A stretch of DNA of 64,000 nt from Candidatus Zixiibacteriota bacterium (GTDB taxonomy: Bacteria > Zixibacteria > MSB-5A5 > GN15 > FEB-12): NCBI GenBank assembly GCA_034439475.1, contig JAWXAN010000074.1, positions 1 through 64,000 of the forward strand, in the 5' to 3' direction. Of this stretch, positions 1 to 6,770 are shown in pieces. A model generated the notes under the pieces. That model was not told the origin of the DNA, searched no databases, and worked only from the letters and a program-made list of their open reading frames with translations. The translations under genes were made by a program, and so were the position numbers. Each line of letters opens with the position of its first letter. The stretch's first letter is position 1.

Positions 1-60
1 AACTGACGTACAACTGACGTACAACTGACGTACAACTGACGTACAACTGACGTACAACTG
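1..60. repeat. Tandem 11-bp repeat, five units
   Basis: The unit aactgacgtac is repeated five times without change from 1 to 55 and then begins a sixth copy that continues into normal RHS coding sequence. The unit is part of the conserved RHS segment that encodes Leu-Thr-Tyr-Asn. Because 11 is not a multiple of 3, each copy shifts the reading frame, and a stop falls at 26-28 in the frame used downstream. It may be an assembly artefact at a contig end or a true slippage expansion. The sequence alone cannot tell these apart. Confidence 0.85.
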
Positions 61-643
61 GCACAGATACTACAATCCGAGGATAGGCCGGTACTATCAG
101 GCCGATCCGATTGGGCTGAATGGTGGGATAAATGTGTATGCGTACACTGGTGGCAATCCAATTAGCCGTTACGATAAGGATGGCCGCATATTTCAGTGGT
201 TTTGGGATGATCCAGTAGAACTCTCAGCACACTCAAACGAGGCTGTAACCTACTGTGAATTTCTTAATCACATTAAGGGCCGAAGCTTTGAAGATGTTAT
301 CCACGAATTTGATCGAAACCCACGAGGTGATTTAAGTGCTGAAGGACCTGATGATAGGTTTCGTTACGTTTTTGATCCTGCCGATCCAAAACGGGTTATA
401 GACATGAGACATTTTCTTGTGATTGGACAAATGGGAGAATACTCAGGTTTAGCTGTAGAAATCCACCAATATATAACGGGAGAGAAAGGAGCCTTTGACG
501 CTCAAGACTTTTTCTCTAATGATTTGGGCGTAAACTGGCATGTTTGGTATTTTTGGGCGGGTTGGAGAGGTTTCGAGACATCTCTGAGGAACTTCTTCAA
601 CGGCAGACTGCCGACCGATCGCAAAGATTGTGAGTGCAAATGA
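29..643 (+). CDS. RHS-repeat protein, C-terminal tip fragment 1 (5' incomplete)
   Basis: The frame is open from 29 and first encodes the conserved end of an RHS core ([18 protein letters not shown] at about 56-110), then [19 protein letters not shown], which is the usual junction between the RHS shell and its variable tip. The tip of about 150 residues (from 180) matches no toxin family I recognise; it is rich in Trp, Phe and Asp. No full RHS shell and no credible start codon are present, because the upstream sequence is the 11-bp repeat. In RHS proteins the tip is typically a released toxin, so this is a displaced toxin tip or the end of a gene cut by the window. The stop overlaps the ATG of the next gene (ATGA). 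An annotated start could be GTG at 134, but that lies inside the core motif. Confidence 0.75.
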   Translation, partial: RTTDVQLTYNWHRYYNPRIGRYYQADPIGLNGGINVYAYTGGNPISRYDKDGRIFQWFWDDPVELSAHSNEAVTYCEFLNHIKGRSFEDVIHEFDRNPRGDLSAEGPDDRFRYVFDPADPKRVIDMRHFLVIGQMGEYSGLAVEIHQYITGEKGAFDAQDFFSNDLGVNWHVWYFWAGWRGFETSLRNFFNGRLPTDRKDCECK

Positions 644-939
644 TAAAGAATTCGTTCTGGCTCATTATTATCGCGGGTTGCTTTCTCTTACATGCTTGCA
701 ATAGAAAAGAAGTCCAAGAGAGGCTTGATAAATGCAATAAACTAAAAGTCGGCATGAAGTACCAGGAAGTTCTCAATATAATGGGCATTCCTAAGAGTAT
801 AGCTGTTTTTTCAGAAGATACTGTATGGCTGTACTCGTGGAACTACACTGGCGGTCTGTTAAATACTGCCCCTGCTCCGGTTCGTTGCTACATTGACGCC
901 AGCACAGGTGTTGTCACTCGCGTAATTTGTGGGGAATGA
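640..939 (+). CDS. Small lipoprotein, SmpA/OmlA-like, candidate immunity protein
   Basis: A 99-residue protein starting at ATG 640, which overlaps the stop of the RHS tip. An in-frame GTG at 634 is the alternative. Residues 1-20 form a lipoprotein signal with lipobox LLHAC. The rest has the SmpA/OmlA (BamE-like) signature [15 protein letters not shown] followed by beta-strand-like sequence. A paralogue lies at 2456-2773 with the same arrangement and the same C-terminal cysteine pattern (CYID...C against CHID...C). BamE-type domains are known as envelope lipoproteins. A role as immunity to the adjacent RHS tip is inferred only from position. It is too divergent to be called BamE itself. Confidence 0.6.
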   Translation: MIKNSFWLIIIAGCFLLHACNRKEVQERLDKCNKLKVGMKYQEVLNIMGIPKSIAVFSEDTVWLYSWNYTGGLLNTAPAPVRCYIDASTGVVTRVICGE

Positions 940-1003
940 ATCGCGTTTTATTTCCTACGCAACTAATTACACAGATAAGACAATTGTCCGGAAAACAAAG
1001 TAG

Positions 1004-1801
1004 TGTTCCTTTTGTGAGATCTTTGACGAGACGGTCTCGATTACCAATTTTGCGCGCTACCCCGGGCAGTGGAAAGAGAGCGAATCCAGACTGACGTACA
1101 ACTGGCACAGATACTACAATCCGAGGATAGGCAGATATTATCAGGCTGATCCTTTGGGGGTTCACGGAGATGAAACGAATATGTACGCCTATGCCCTCAA
1201 TAACCCGCTGAGGTATTCGGATCCAACCGGCACATCTATTTTCTCACGGTATCAGGAAGTTTCTGCCATCATGAATGGTATACAAGCCGCATCCGACTAT
1301 CTCTGGTCGCTCCTTCCTAGTTCAGTGCAACGAGGCGATTACATCGGAACGACCCATGGTGCATTTGCTTCAGAGTTTTGGTCGGCTCGATATGCACAGA
1401 GTGGCAGTTGGGTAGATTTTGCGGCAGGATCATTTGCCGCACTATGGACGCCAGATACATGGACTGCAACGGCAGGTCTTTTGAGTGGAGCCCGTGGACT
1501 GCAATCAGTTTGTAATGTGCCAAGGAGCTATTGGAACTATTTCAGTGGGTCGCCGAAAGCAAATCCCACTTGGTTGGCTGGGAGCAGAACCACGGGACCG
1601 CCCTATGGTCTAGGTTTTGAGGCGAGGTCGGCTCTCAATTTACCTCCGCAAAACCTAGCCACGTCCGTTCAAAGGATAAGTGTCCCTTGGTGGCAGCCTG
1701 TAATCGGACCAAGATACCCCGGATTGCAACCTCAATGGGGCTGGCCGAACAGAGGGTCAGGCTTCGAATTTGTGCGAGGGATAAAGTGGCCGAAGTACTA
1801 G
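1004..1801 (+). CDS. RHS-repeat protein, C-terminal tip fragment 2 (no 5' end)
   Basis: The open frame begins after a stop at 1001-1003 and has no normal start; a TTG at 1154 lies inside the conserved core. From about 1022 it encodes RHS core (ARYPGQWKESESRLTYNWHR, then [15 protein letters not shown]). After DPTG at about 1230 it becomes a specific tip of about 190 residues. The first part of that tip shares a pattern with tip 3: GT-x2-G-x-FA ... W-x3-Y ... FAALWT-x-DTW-x2-TA. This suggests a common pre-toxin module. The remainder (Pro/Trp-rich, ending GIKWPKY) is unrelated to tip 3. The homology to tip 3 seems to extend upstream of 1004 in another frame (around 990-1015), so this is a frameshifted remnant of a longer RHS gene. 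It overlaps the next gene by 16 bp. Confidence 0.7.
   Translation, partial: CSFCEIFDETVSITNFARYPGQWKESESRLTYNWHRYYNPRIGRYYQADPLGVHGDETNMYAYALNNPLRYSDPTGTSIFSRYQEVSAIMNGIQAASDYLWSLLPSSVQRGDYIGTTHGAFASEFWSARYAQSGSWVDFAAGSFAALWTPDTWTATAGLLSGARGLQSVCNVPRSYWNYFSGSPKANPTWLAGSRTTGPPYGLGFEARSALNLPPQNLATSVQRISVPWWQPVIGPRYPGLQPQWGWPNRGSGFEFVRGIKWPKY
1091..1228 (+). repeat. Conserved RHS core-end segment, four direct copies
   Basis: Near-identical direct copies of the DNA for the end of the RHS core occur at about 47-135, 1091-1228, 3146-3288 and 4501-4611. Each encodes [21 protein letters not shown]. The last three continue with LGVHGDETNM. All copies lie on the same strand and each is followed by different tip DNA. 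Such shared segments are known substrates for recombination that swaps RHS tips. Confidence 0.8.
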
Positions 1802-2445
1802 TTCCAAACAAACTAATAGCCCTGCATGCCAACAAACACGACGGCCATGGAGAAGAGGTTAATCTCGCCAAAATAAAAGAATTAGTTGAGCAGGGTATTG
1901 CGCGAGTATTAGTATTCGGTGAGTCCGACCTCACGATAAAACTGAATATACGATTTGGTGAAGTTTTCCATCGTTGTACCGAAGATGAATGGCAGGCGAT
2001 GATGTCCTACCTACTTAGCACGCATCAGGTCGATGCTCGTAAGGCGATTGAGAAAGACCGAACTGGACAGAAACTTAATCAAATTGCGTATGCCATGACC
2101 GCTCCGCTGGCGGTGGTTGGCATTTTCGTTGGACCGCCGGTCGGTCTTGTATCGCTTGGCATTTTATCAATGTCACTTTTAACTTACATGATTGCGGTCC
2201 TTCGAGTGAAATTGTATGAACCACCTACACCATTTCCTTCGCTATATTTGCGTAACTGTGCGATAGGACTGATTTGGGTTTTTGGGATTCTTTATTTTTT
2301 CCTAAGCCAACTTTGGTATCCCCAAACGGATTATAAAACCACTGTGCTGGGAATCGTCTTTATCACACCTTTCGTTGTCTTGTTTTTTTACTATCGATGG
2401 CCAGAGTTAAAAACGTCGTTCGAGGGCGGGAAAATGTTGGTTTAG
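1786..2445 (+). CDS. Four-helix membrane protein, candidate immunity protein for RHS tip 2
   Basis: I chose GTG 1786 because it has a GAGGG-like ribosome binding site a few bases upstream and overlaps the end of the RHS tip by 16 bp, a spacing typical of toxin/immunity pairs. Reading could begin as early as 1687, but that would overlap the RHS gene by more than 100 bp. The product has about 219 residues: an N-terminal soluble part of about 100 residues, rich in charged residues, and then four predicted membrane helices in two hairpins (about 2095-2215 and 2245-2400). I do not recognise the family. Position directly behind an RHS tip suggests immunity, and a membrane location would fit protection against an envelope-acting toxin. 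Both points are inference. Confidence 0.6.
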   Translation: MAEVLVPNKLIALHANKHDGHGEEVNLAKIKELVEQGIARVLVFGESDLTIKLNIRFGEVFHRCTEDEWQAMMSYLLSTHQVDARKAIEKDRTGQKLNQIAYAMTAPLAVVGIFVGPPVGLVSLGILSMSLLTYMIAVLRVKLYEPPTPFPSLYLRNCAIGLIWVFGILYFFLSQLWYPQTDYKTTVLGIVFITPFVVLFFYYRWPELKTSFEGGKMLV

Positions 2446-2455
2446 CAAATGGCGG

Positions 2456-2773
2456 ATGAGAAAATTTGGGTTGAGAGTGAAGGAGCCAATAATTTTCATT
2501 GCGTTCACTTGCTGTTTAACTCTTAGCTGCTCAACTGAGTACTACGTTCGGCTAAAAACTCTCCGCAAGAACTATCACAAAATTGAGGTTGGGATGACAA
2601 GATATGAAGTTACGTCACTAATGGGGACCCCGGTTAAAATTAGGTACTCGAAGCGAAATACCTGCATTACAGAAAACTGGTATTATGCTCAAGACTTGAC
2701 GCTTTCCTCGCCAGCTGAGTGCCATATTGATTCAGCCAAAGGAACTGTAATTGGCAAGACGTGCAGGGAATGA
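2456..2773 (+). CDS. Small lipoprotein, SmpA/OmlA-like paralogue
   Basis: A 105-residue protein starting at ATG 2456, 10 bp after the membrane protein gene. It has an N-terminal hydrophobic segment ending in a lipobox-like LTLSC, then the motif VGMTRYEVTSLMGTP, characteristic of the SmpA/OmlA fold. It is clearly related to the lipoprotein at 640-939 over its whole mature length, including cysteines near the C-terminus (ECHID and KTCRE). Its last codons overlap the artificial 5' end of RHS fragment 3. It may protect against a tip that has since been lost, act with the preceding membrane protein, or be an envelope lipoprotein carried along with the cassettes. Confidence 0.6.
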   Translation: MRKFGLRVKEPIIFIAFTCCLTLSCSTEYYVRLKTLRKNYHKIEVGMTRYEVTSLMGTPVKIRYSKRNTCITENWYYAQDLTLSSPAECHIDSAKGTVIGKTCRE

Positions 2774-3641
2774 ACGTGGCGCGGCCGTCACCTCAGGTTA
2801 TGACGCCTGGAATCGGCGAATCAAGAAAAGCTATGGTGGAGCTACTTTCTACTTTATTCCGGCGCTTGATGGCCAGCAGTTGGCCGAGTATTACAGCTCG
2901 GGCGGATGGCAGGCTGACTACGTTTACCTCAACGGCGTCCCCATTGCACGGCTTGGCAACAGTTCGCAGGGCGGCAGAGAATACTATCTGACCGACCATC
3001 TGGGTACGCCGCATGTTCTGGCCGATTCAGCCAAGACGGTCAGATGGAAGTCCAGGAGCTATCCCTTTGGTGTTATCTACAATGAAGTCACCTCAACAAG
3101 CAATTATGTTCGCTTTCCCGGGCAGTGGAAGGATAGCGAGACGAGGCTGACCTACAACTGGCACCGCTATTACAATCCGAGGATAGGCAGATACTATCAG
3201 GCCGATCCATTGGGAGTTCACGGAGATGAAACGAATATGTATGCCTATGCCCTCAATAGTCCGCTCAGGTATATTGATCCGACGGGGCTAAGTTCGTGGA
3301 GGCCGGGAATTGTGATCGCACTGAATGGATTATCAGACCAATTTAGCTCATTCTGGGGAAGTGAAGTCACTCCTGTTATTCAGCCGTGGCTCGACGGCGA
3401 GTACTTCGGCACGAATTACGGGGAATTTGCAGTAGACTATTGGGCAAGTAAATACAACCAAAAGAGTGACAAGTGTGAAGATGACCAGTTCAGACCACTC
3501 TACGGAACGATGGGAGGATTCGCCGCTCTTTGGACAAAGGATACATGGAAGGAGACAGCGTCGACATTGGGAGGAGGCTACTTGACACGTGTTATTGGTC
3601 CGTTTCCTCCAAGAGATCTCCACCGTATGTCGGTAGAATAA
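2751..3641 (+). CDS. RHS-repeat protein, C-terminal fragment 3
   Basis: This is the longest RHS piece in the window. From about 2793 it encodes RHS-shell sequence: GYDAWNRRIKKSYGG, a YxYLNGVPIARLG-type YD repeat, YYLTDHLGTPHVL, then [20 protein letters not shown] and [15 protein letters not shown]. The first residues come from out-of-frame lipoprotein DNA, so the start is a join point and not a real initiation site. After DPTG (about 3290) the tip carries the pre-toxin pattern shared with fragment 2 (FGTNYGEFAVDYWASKY ... GGFAALWTKDTWKETAS). The frame then stops at 3641 after PFPPRDLHRMSVE. Toxin-like sequence seems to continue in another frame to 3733, so the end of this gene is probably frameshifted. 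Confidence 0.7.
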   Translation: MARRAGNERGAAVTSGYDAWNRRIKKSYGGATFYFIPALDGQQLAEYYSSGGWQADYVYLNGVPIARLGNSSQGGREYYLTDHLGTPHVLADSAKTVRWKSRSYPFGVIYNEVTSTSNYVRFPGQWKDSETRLTYNWHRYYNPRIGRYYQADPLGVHGDETNMYAYALNSPLRYIDPTGLSSWRPGIVIALNGLSDQFSSFWGSEVTPVIQPWLDGEYFGTNYGEFAVDYWASKYNQKSDKCEDDQFRPLYGTMGGFAALWTKDTWKETASTLGGGYLTRVIGPFPPRDLHRMSVE

Positions 3642-3733
3642 GAGACTTTATTCGGTTTGATTCTCCTCAACATCGAAAGGGTTGGGAATGGGATGGACGA
3701 CTCATAAAGTGGCTTAGAATTTTTTTCAAGTAG
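3602..3733 (+). pseudogene. Frame-shifted continuation of RHS tip 3
   Basis: In the frame one base before that of fragment 3, the sequence after about 3610 reads SPPYVGRIRDFIRF, DSPQHRKGWEWDGRLIKW and then LRIFFK, stopping at 3733. This ends 8 bp before the next gene, the spacing expected between a toxin tip and its immunity gene. The composition (aromatic and basic, with RFDSP-x2-RKGWEWDG) resembles the C-terminal ends of small polymorphic nucleases, but I cannot assign a family. A single-base indel between about 3600 and 3640 would join the two frames. Confidence 0.4.
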
Positions 3734-3741
3734 GAGAACTC

Positions 3742-4344
3742 ATGCTAAGACTTTCCTTAGACTTACCAGTTTCCGCAAAAGAGGCCAAGAAACGTAATTT
3801 CCCCGACCAGACTTCGAGATTAATTGTCGAATGCTCTGATGGTAAGAATTGCCTGCGTGAACTCAGTCGGGCTCTCTACTCGACGCATATTCCCACCAAA
3901 GCGCTTCTTGCCCAGACCATTTTATGTTATGAAAAACCCGAAGATATTAGCTCAGTTCTAACTAAATCTAAGATTCCAAACTGGTTGGATCGAGATGTTA
4001 CAGTAGGACAAAAGTCCGCTAAGAATCTTATAATCCAGTGTACGTCAGAATCGACTGTATTGAAGGTTTTGCAGACCGTTCATTCTGAAGCGTTAGTATT
4101 CTACAATTCTAACTTAATAGACTCTATCCCAGAATTTGATAGCAATTTAATAATGACCTCTCTTGATGGTTATTTTGAACACAAATTTCTGGCCTTTCAG
4201 TGCACATACGATTTCTTCGTGTTTTACGAATCCACACATGAATTGATTGCGATATTTGGTGAAAGTGCCTCTGTGTACCATTGCTTCGAGACAATACATC
4301 GAAACTTTCGCCCGGAAACAAATCAGAATGCGAAAATTCTGTAG
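3742..4344 (+). CDS. Hypothetical protein, candidate immunity for RHS tip 3
   Basis: A 200-residue soluble protein with no signal peptide or membrane segment. ATG 3742 is preceded by a good ribosome binding site (taggag, 6 bp upstream). The sequence contains ECSDGKNCLRELSRALYST near residue 30, a repeated-looking SLDGYFEHKFLAFQ region, and Phe/Tyr-rich beta-like segments. I do not recognise the family. It follows the frameshifted end of RHS tip 3 by 8 bp and lies before the next RHS core copy, the place held by immunity genes in RHS loci. The function is inferred from that position only. Confidence 0.5.
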   Translation: MLRLSLDLPVSAKEAKKRNFPDQTSRLIVECSDGKNCLRELSRALYSTHIPTKALLAQTILCYEKPEDISSVLTKSKIPNWLDRDVTVGQKSAKNLIIQCTSESTVLKVLQTVHSEALVFYNSNLIDSIPEFDSNLIMTSLDGYFEHKFLAFQCTYDFFVFYESTHELIAIFGESASVYHCFETIHRNFRPETNQNAKIL

Positions 4345-4469
4345 CTTGTCATTTAGAGTGACGTTCTGTCTTGGTAGACAATATGAAAGTTAATGCCTCT
4401 CTTGCAGTGGTGCAAGGAGACACCGCAAGACAAAGAGGTCATTCAAGACCACCCGTATTTGCCGTAAGC

Positions 4470-4651
4470 CTCCCGGGCAGTGGAGAGAAACCAACGGAGA
4501 CCTGACCTACAACTGGCACAGATACTATTATCCGCGAATTGGACGGTATTACCAGGCTGATCCTTTGGGGGTTCACGGAGATGAAACGAATATGCACGCC
4601 TACGCACTAGTAGGGAGCAGTATAGTCGTGACATCCACATCCGCAAAGTGA
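4470..4651 (+). pseudogene. RHS core fragment 4, truncated
   Basis: The segment encodes [20 protein letters not shown], then [18 protein letters not shown] and NMHAYAL, the same RHS core end seen three times upstream. It breaks off exactly where a tip would begin and runs into unrelated sequence with a stop at 4649-4651. No start codon or tip domain remains. The break coincides with the beginning of the recombinase remnant, so the tip was lost by deletion or insertion at this junction. Confidence 0.75.
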
Positions 4652-5348
4652 CCGGCTCTACGTCGAGGGCAGACTGCGGACGAGGAAAGAGACACGGTCG
4701 AGCGGCCAGACAGCAGCAACACACCTGAAGCCCATTCTGACCGTGGCCCTCTACACGGGCATGCGTAAGGGTGAAATTCTCAAACTCACATGGAAAGATA
4801 TTGATTTTAACCGCCGAGTGGTGTACGTTCGTGACTCCAAGAATGGGCAAGCACGGGAGATTCCGATGGCCGATGAAGTCTCAGACACCTTAGCCGAATT
4901 GCCAGTAACGACCGGCTTCGTCTTTACACGACGTGATGGGTCGAACGTCACGAGTATGCGGACGGCGTTTGAGAATGCGGTCCGCCGCGCGAAGCTGGAG
5001 GACTTCTCCTTTCATGACCTGCGCCACACCTTCGCCTCCCATTTGGTGATGAGCGGCGTGGATCTGCTGACGGTGAAGGAACTGCTGGGTCACAAGACGA
5101 TTACCATGACATTGCGCTACGCGCATCTGTCCGCGTCCCATAAGCAGAAGGCGGTGGCGTCGCCGAAGTTTGGTACTAGTCACAAATCGGTCACAAGCGG
5201 TGAAATTCCCGTTGTGCCTAAACGCGTAAGTCATTATTGTTCAAAGTTCGCCGGAGTGGTGAAATTGGTAGACACCAGGGACTTAAAATCCCTTGCTTCG
5301 AAAGGGGCGTGTCGGTTCGAGTCCGGCCTCCGGCAAATTCAAATGTAA
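4644..5348 (+). pseudogene. Tyrosine recombinase (phage-type integrase), N-terminally truncated
   Basis: The catalytic domain of a tyrosine recombinase is readable from about 4725: ALYTGMRKGEILKL (first Arg), RDSKNGQAREIP (Lys), FHDLRHTFASHL (His-x2-Arg) and LGHKTITMTLRYAHLS (His and nucleophile Tyr). All catalytic residues are present. The N-terminal SAM-like DNA-binding domain is missing. The frame upstream of 4725 is degraded, with YVEGRLRTRKETRSS in place of the usual linker. Downstream, no stop occurs before tRNA-Leu, and the frame reads through the tRNA to 5348, so the natural C-terminus is also lost. The nearest start is about GTG 4743. It is probably inactive and marks the edge of an integrated element. 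Confidence 0.75.
5250..5335 (+). tRNA. tRNA-Leu (anticodon TAA)
   Basis: An 86-nt cloverleaf with long variable arm. Acceptor stem GCCGGAG pairs with CTCCGGC (5328-5334), with discriminator A at 5335. The anticodon stem is AGGGA/TCCCT with loop CTTAAAA and anticodon TAA at 5284-5286. The T-arm is GGTTCGAGTCC. CCA is not encoded. The recombinase remnant reads directly into its 5' half, so this tRNA may have been the integration site. Confidence 0.95.
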
Positions 5349-5385
5349 ATAAGAAAGATTGACATGCTTGAGATACAAATGGCGG

Positions 5386-6768
5386 CTACGCTATGTCGAA
5401 AATTTTACCGGGATTGAGAATATTGTGCGGATCAAACTGTTTTTTGATTTGCCTCATGAGTTCGACGGCGTTTCCATGCTCTTTCAGAAACTGAAGTTTC
5501 AAACCAAGCCCGATGCCATGTTCACCTGAAACCGTGCCACCGATTCGAACCGCTTCCTCGACAATCTCAATATTTGCGCGAACTGCCCGGTTCCATTCTC
5601 CAGAGTCATGTTTGCGAGCAAGCATAAGGGCGTGGAGAATGCCGTTGCCGACATGGCCAAAGGTGAATATCGGCGTATAATGTTTCTCCCCAATTGTATA
5701 GCAAAACGTCACCATATCCGGCAGCCTGGAAATAGGAAATGCAATATCGTTGCGAATAATACTATAACCGGGAAGCAGTTGCTTGATTGATTCTGTCACC
5801 CAATGACGGATTTCCCATGGCTGTTGCCCTTCGGGCAACTGAAACGGGAGACCAAGCTGTTCTGAACAGATCGCTTCTGCGGATTCGGAACTTGATTGAA
5901 GCAAAGAAGGGTGGCCGTGAAATTCAAGCAAGAGCATCGGAACTTCTTCAATACCGTAGCTTTTGAGTTTATTCAAAGCACCAATTACCCGTTTGTCCAA
6001 AAATTCTATGGCTGCAACATCGACACCGTAGCGGCGCATTTCCGACACAGCCTGCGCGGCGGCTCTCTCTGTAGGAAATTTGTATGCCTTTTGCAGGCGT
6101 CCTTCGGGCAATCCAGCAAGCTTCAGCACGATTGACGTAATAATTCCAAGTGTGCCTTCAGAGCCGCACATTAGTTCGACAAGATTATATCCGCTTGAGC
6201 GTTTTACAGCCCGATTGCCCAGTTTGACTTGTTCACCGTAGCCTGTGACGACATCAAGGGAGAGAACATAGTCCCGTGTCCCGCCGTACTTGACAGAATA
6301 GATGCCACTTGCATTGGTCGAAACCATTCCGCCGACTGTGGCAAAGTCCCCTGAGCCGCCGGGTGAGGGAGGGAAGAAAAGGGCATCGCGTTTGAGATAG
6401 TCGTTGAGCTTGTCGTATACGATACCGGGTTCGATTTCGACTTGAAGGTCTTCCGGCCAGTAATTCCGAATAGATGACATGCGGCTGACATCCATTACGA
6501 TTCCGTTTGAAAGAGGTATAGCTGATCCCTCGAGCGCGCTTCCGGCCCCACGAGCGGTTATTGGCGTGCGGGTCTCAATGCATAGTCGTACCGTGCGGAG
6601 AATTTCTTCGGCATTGAGCGGCCAGACTACAGCGACCGGCAAGACGGGCGCGTTTGCGGATTCGTCTTTTGAGGCTACAGCAAGCTCATCCGGTTGAGCC
6701 GAGACGCGAGACGAAGAATAAATGTCAGACAACCGCTGGAAGAGCGAGTCTTTTAATCCGACTGCCAC
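5386..6768 (-). CDS. glcD: FAD-linked oxidase, GlcD / D-lactate dehydrogenase family
   Basis: A 460-residue flavoprotein of the GlcD/DLD family, which oxidises D-2-hydroxy acids such as D-lactate or glycolate. The N-terminal PCMH-type FAD domain shows TARGAGSALEGSAIPLSNG, PPSPGGSGDFATVGGMVSTN and a YGGTRDYVLSLDVVTG stretch. The C-terminal FAD-oxidase domain ends with the family signature SGEHGIGLGLKLQFL and DPHNILNPGKIF. Length is normal for the family. It starts at GTG 6768, only 2 bp after the stop of the exported peptidase gene, so the two are likely co-transcribed. No GlcE or GlcF partner is nearby, so the substrate and electron acceptor stay open. Confidence 0.88.
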   Translation of the reverse strand: MAVGLKDSLFQRLSDIYSSSRVSAQPDELAVASKDESANAPVLPVAVVWPLNAEEILRTVRLCIETRTPITARGAGSALEGSAIPLSNGIVMDVSRMSSIRNYWPEDLQVEIEPGIVYDKLNDYLKRDALFFPPSPGGSGDFATVGGMVSTNASGIYSVKYGGTRDYVLSLDVVTGYGEQVKLGNRAVKRSSGYNLVELMCGSEGTLGIITSIVLKLAGLPEGRLQKAYKFPTERAAAQAVSEMRRYGVDVAAIEFLDKRVIGALNKLKSYGIEEVPMLLLEFHGHPSLLQSSSESAEAICSEQLGLPFQLPEGQQPWEIRHWVTESIKQLLPGYSIIRNDIAFPISRLPDMVTFCYTIGEKHYTPIFTFGHVGNGILHALMLARKHDSGEWNRAVRANIEIVEEAVRIGGTVSGEHGIGLGLKLQFLKEHGNAVELMRQIKKQFDPHNILNPGKIFDIA

Positions 6769-6770
6769 TT

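Noticed and set aside
5250-5348. The extension of the recombinase protein past 5250 (GVVKLVDTRDLKS...)
   Set aside because: This is conceptual translation of the tRNA-Leu gene, not integrase sequence.
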